NCBI GenBank assembly: GCA_030601665.1
Contig: JAUWBP010000011.1
Coordinates: forward strand, 1-14,550
Length of the DNA stretch: 14,550 nucleotides
Direction: 5' to 3'
Origin: Hadesarchaea archaeon
GTDB taxonomy: Archaea > Hadarchaeota > Hadarchaeia > Hadarchaeales > Hadarchaeaceae
Shown here: piece after piece, positions 13,172 to 14,550 of the stretch
Layout: each line of letters opens with the position of its first letter
Position numbering within the stretch: the stretch's first letter is position 1
The notes under the pieces: generated by a model
What the model saw: the letters and a program-made list of their open reading frames with translations, nothing else
What the model was told of the DNA's origin: nothing
Databases searched by the model: none
Position numbers and translations under genes: made by a program

Positions 13172-14550
13172 AGTCCTCGGGCTTGGGCGGCTCCGGTTTC
13201 AGCCCCTTGCGCTTTCGCGCGTCCCGAACGACCTGCTCCTGAAGCTCCTTGGGCAACTGCTCAAATTTTTCGAATTCCGTCCCCCAGATCGCCCGCCCCT
13301 CGGTTTCGGAGCGCATCTCCGCGGCAAGCCCGAAGGAATTTGCCACCGGCAGCGAGGCTTTGATGATCGCGATGTCTTCCTCCGACTCCATGGTGAGGAT
13401 TCGTCCCCGGCGCCCCTGGATGACCTTGGTGGCGCCACCCATGAACTCCTGCGGCACCCGCACCTCGAGCTTGAGCCGGGGCTCGAGCACGGTAGGGTTC
13501 GCCAGAAGGATTCCAGCCTGAATCGGGCGCCTGACAGCCGGGATGATTTGAGCTGGCCCCCGGTGCACCGAATCCTCGTGCAGTGATGCGTCGTCGATGA
13601 GCACCTTGAGCCCGCGCATAGGCTCGCGCATCAGCGGCCCCTCCTCGACGACCTGCTTGAAGGCATCGATGGTGTAGTCTTCGACCTCGTGCATGTACTG
13701 TACGCCCTTGCTGTCGTCGACAAGAATGTTCGCACCAATGATGGAAACCACGTTCCGCGCGGTGCGGGTCTCCCATCCCAGCTCCCGGAGCACGTTCGCG
13801 CGCTCCTTCCGTTCCTGCTTTTGGACGATCTTACCCTCCTTGATCGCTTTGACCACCCCTGGTTCGAGGGGTTCGACTGCGATGAGGAATCTATTGTGTT
13901 TGTTTGGCGACTTGCCCTCGACGTGCTCGGCCTTACCGAGGAGCGCCTCGCGGTAGACGACAATCGGCTCCGACGTTTTCACCTCAAGCCCAGCCTCCTT
14001 GAGCTTGTATTCGACGATCTCGAGGTGGACCTCGCCCATCCCCGAAACGAGGTACTCTCCCGTCTCCTCGTTGATCTTTATCTTTATATTCGGGTCCTCG
14101 CGGGAAATCTTCTTGAGCTGGTTTATCAATCGGGGCAACTCCTGGAAGTTCTTGGGCTCAACGGCGACGGTGACAACTGGCTCGCTTATGTAGCGGAGTT
14201 CCTCGAAGCCCTTCCCTTCTATTCCCAATTCGACGAGAGTCTCACCGACGTGGGCTTCCTTCATGCCTATGACTGCCGCGATGTTCCCAGCCGGCACTCG
14301 GTCGACCATCACGCGGTCAGGTCCCATATAAACGCCCACCTGCTGAATGCGTGCATCCCGTCCCGCGCTCACCAGCCTCACGGCCTTTCCCTTTTCGAGC
14401 GTTCCCGAGAAGACCCGACCCGTCGAGATGACTCCGGCCTGCTCGTCCACGATGATGTCGGTGATCACCATGCACACCTTGCCCTCCTGGTTGCACGTGA
14501 TCATGTCCTTGCCGAGCTCGCTTTCCACGTCGCCCTTCCATATCCTCGGG
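13158..14550 (-). CDS. fusA: Elongation factor 2 (aEF-2), C-terminal part (runs off window)
   Basis: This is the translocation GTPase of archaeal translation. Only about 464 codons are present; the G domain lies beyond the right edge. The frame is still open at 14550 and the residues before the first in-frame GTG (PRIWKGD) are family-typical, so that GTG is not the start. Domain II is visible from TDIIVDEQAG through PAGNIAAVIGMKEAHVG. Domain III has PEPVVTVAVEP-like and GMGEVHLEIVEYKLKEAG segments. Domain IV holds SLHEDSVHRGPAQIIPAVRR; the histidine of SVHRG (codon 13565-13563) is the diphthamide position of archaeal and eukaryotic EF-2. Domain V has LEPRLKLEVRVPQEFMGG. The C terminus is FMEK. 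The last 14 bases overlap ksgA convergently. Confidence 0.97.
   Translation of the reverse strand, partial: PRIWKGDVESELGKDMITCNQEGKVCMVITDIIVDEQAGVISTGRVFSGTLEKGKAVRLVSAGRDARIQQVGVYMGPDRVMVDRVPAGNIAAVIGMKEAHVGETLVELGIEGKGFEELRYISEPVVTVAVEPKNFQELPRLINQLKKISREDPNIKIKINEETGEYLVSGMGEVHLEIVEYKLKEAGLEVKTSEPIVVYREALLGKAEHVEGKSPNKHNRFLIAVEPLEPGVVKAIKEGKIVQKQERKERANVLRELGWETRTARNVVSIIGANILVDDSKGVQYMHEVEDYTIDAFKQVVEEGPLMREPMRGLKVLIDDASLHEDSVHRGPAQIIPAVRRPIQAGILLANPTVLEPRLKLEVRVPQEFMGGATKVIQGRRGRILTMESEEDIAIIKASLPVANSFGLAAEMRSETEGRAIWGTEFEKFEQLPKELQEQVVRDARKRKGLKPEPPKPEDFMEK

Noticed and set aside
13261..13963. Long extra frames inside the EF-2 gene.
   Set aside because: They are other-frame readings of a G+C-rich EF-2 gene, rich in Arg, Ala and Ser, and without motifs.
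1..14550. CRISPR arrays, tRNA or rRNA genes, transposases, phage genes or attachment sites.
   Set aside because: None was seen; the window is almost fully covered by recognisable genes, and gaps are short (largest about 150 bases at 2118-2268).

Overview
The window reads as a piece of an archaeal chromosome from an anaerobe that carries one-carbon units on tetrahydromethanopterin (H4MPT) or a related pterin. The evidence is genes for formylmethanofuran dehydrogenase (fwdD-fwdB-fwdA), beta-ribofuranosylaminobenzene 5'-phosphate synthase, a dihydropteroate-synthase-like protein and a DmrB-type dihydromethanopterin reductase, together with an archaeal EF-2, a KsgA/Dim1 methylase and TATA-type promoter candidates. 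No methyl-coenzyme M reductase gene is present, so methanogenesis cannot be claimed. Archaeoglobi, Hadarchaeota-like, Bathyarchaeia-like or other Wood-Ljungdahl archaea would all fit. I cannot assign a lineage from sequence alone.

Layout. 1-2117 (minus): the fwdD, fwdB and fwdA genes, overlapping by 4 bases at each junction; fwdA runs off the left edge. 2269-4273 (plus): a short core-MetE-type methionine synthase followed by mptG. 4263-9359 (minus): a tightly packed run, in transcription order CitG/MdcB-like protein, DUF447 flavin-binding protein, DmrB-like flavoprotein-ferredoxin, DHPS-like protein and DUF1464 ASKHA kinase-like protein. 9441-9839 (minus): a small three-helix membrane protein. 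9907-10560 (plus): endonuclease III. 10508-12289 (minus): a small SWIM zinc-finger protein and then aspartate kinase. 12338-13171 (plus): KsgA/Dim1. 13158-14550 (minus): the C-terminal part of EF-2, running off the right edge.

How the genes fit together. Everything left of about 9360 can be read as one C1-cofactor region. Fwd makes the formyl group that is passed to the pterin carrier. mptG, the DHPS-like protein and DmrB are recognisable steps in making that carrier. The methionine synthase would spend methyl groups from the same pathway. The three remaining operon members (CitG-like, DUF447, DUF1464) have chemistries that match methanopterin steps I know of no firmly assigned enzyme for: second ribosyl transfer, reduction of the ribosyl to a ribityl group, and a phosphorylation. 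This is the most promising lead in the window, but it is inference from family chemistry plus gene context.

The part right of about 9440 is clearly richer in G+C (hand counts: 27 of 60 bases at 3181-3240, 43 of 60 at 11461-11520) and holds housekeeping genes. All three convergent gene pairs overlap at their 3' ends (11, 53 and 14 bases), and two divergent pairs face each other across a single palindromic TATA-like element. I found no tRNA, rRNA, CRISPR array, insertion sequence or phage gene.
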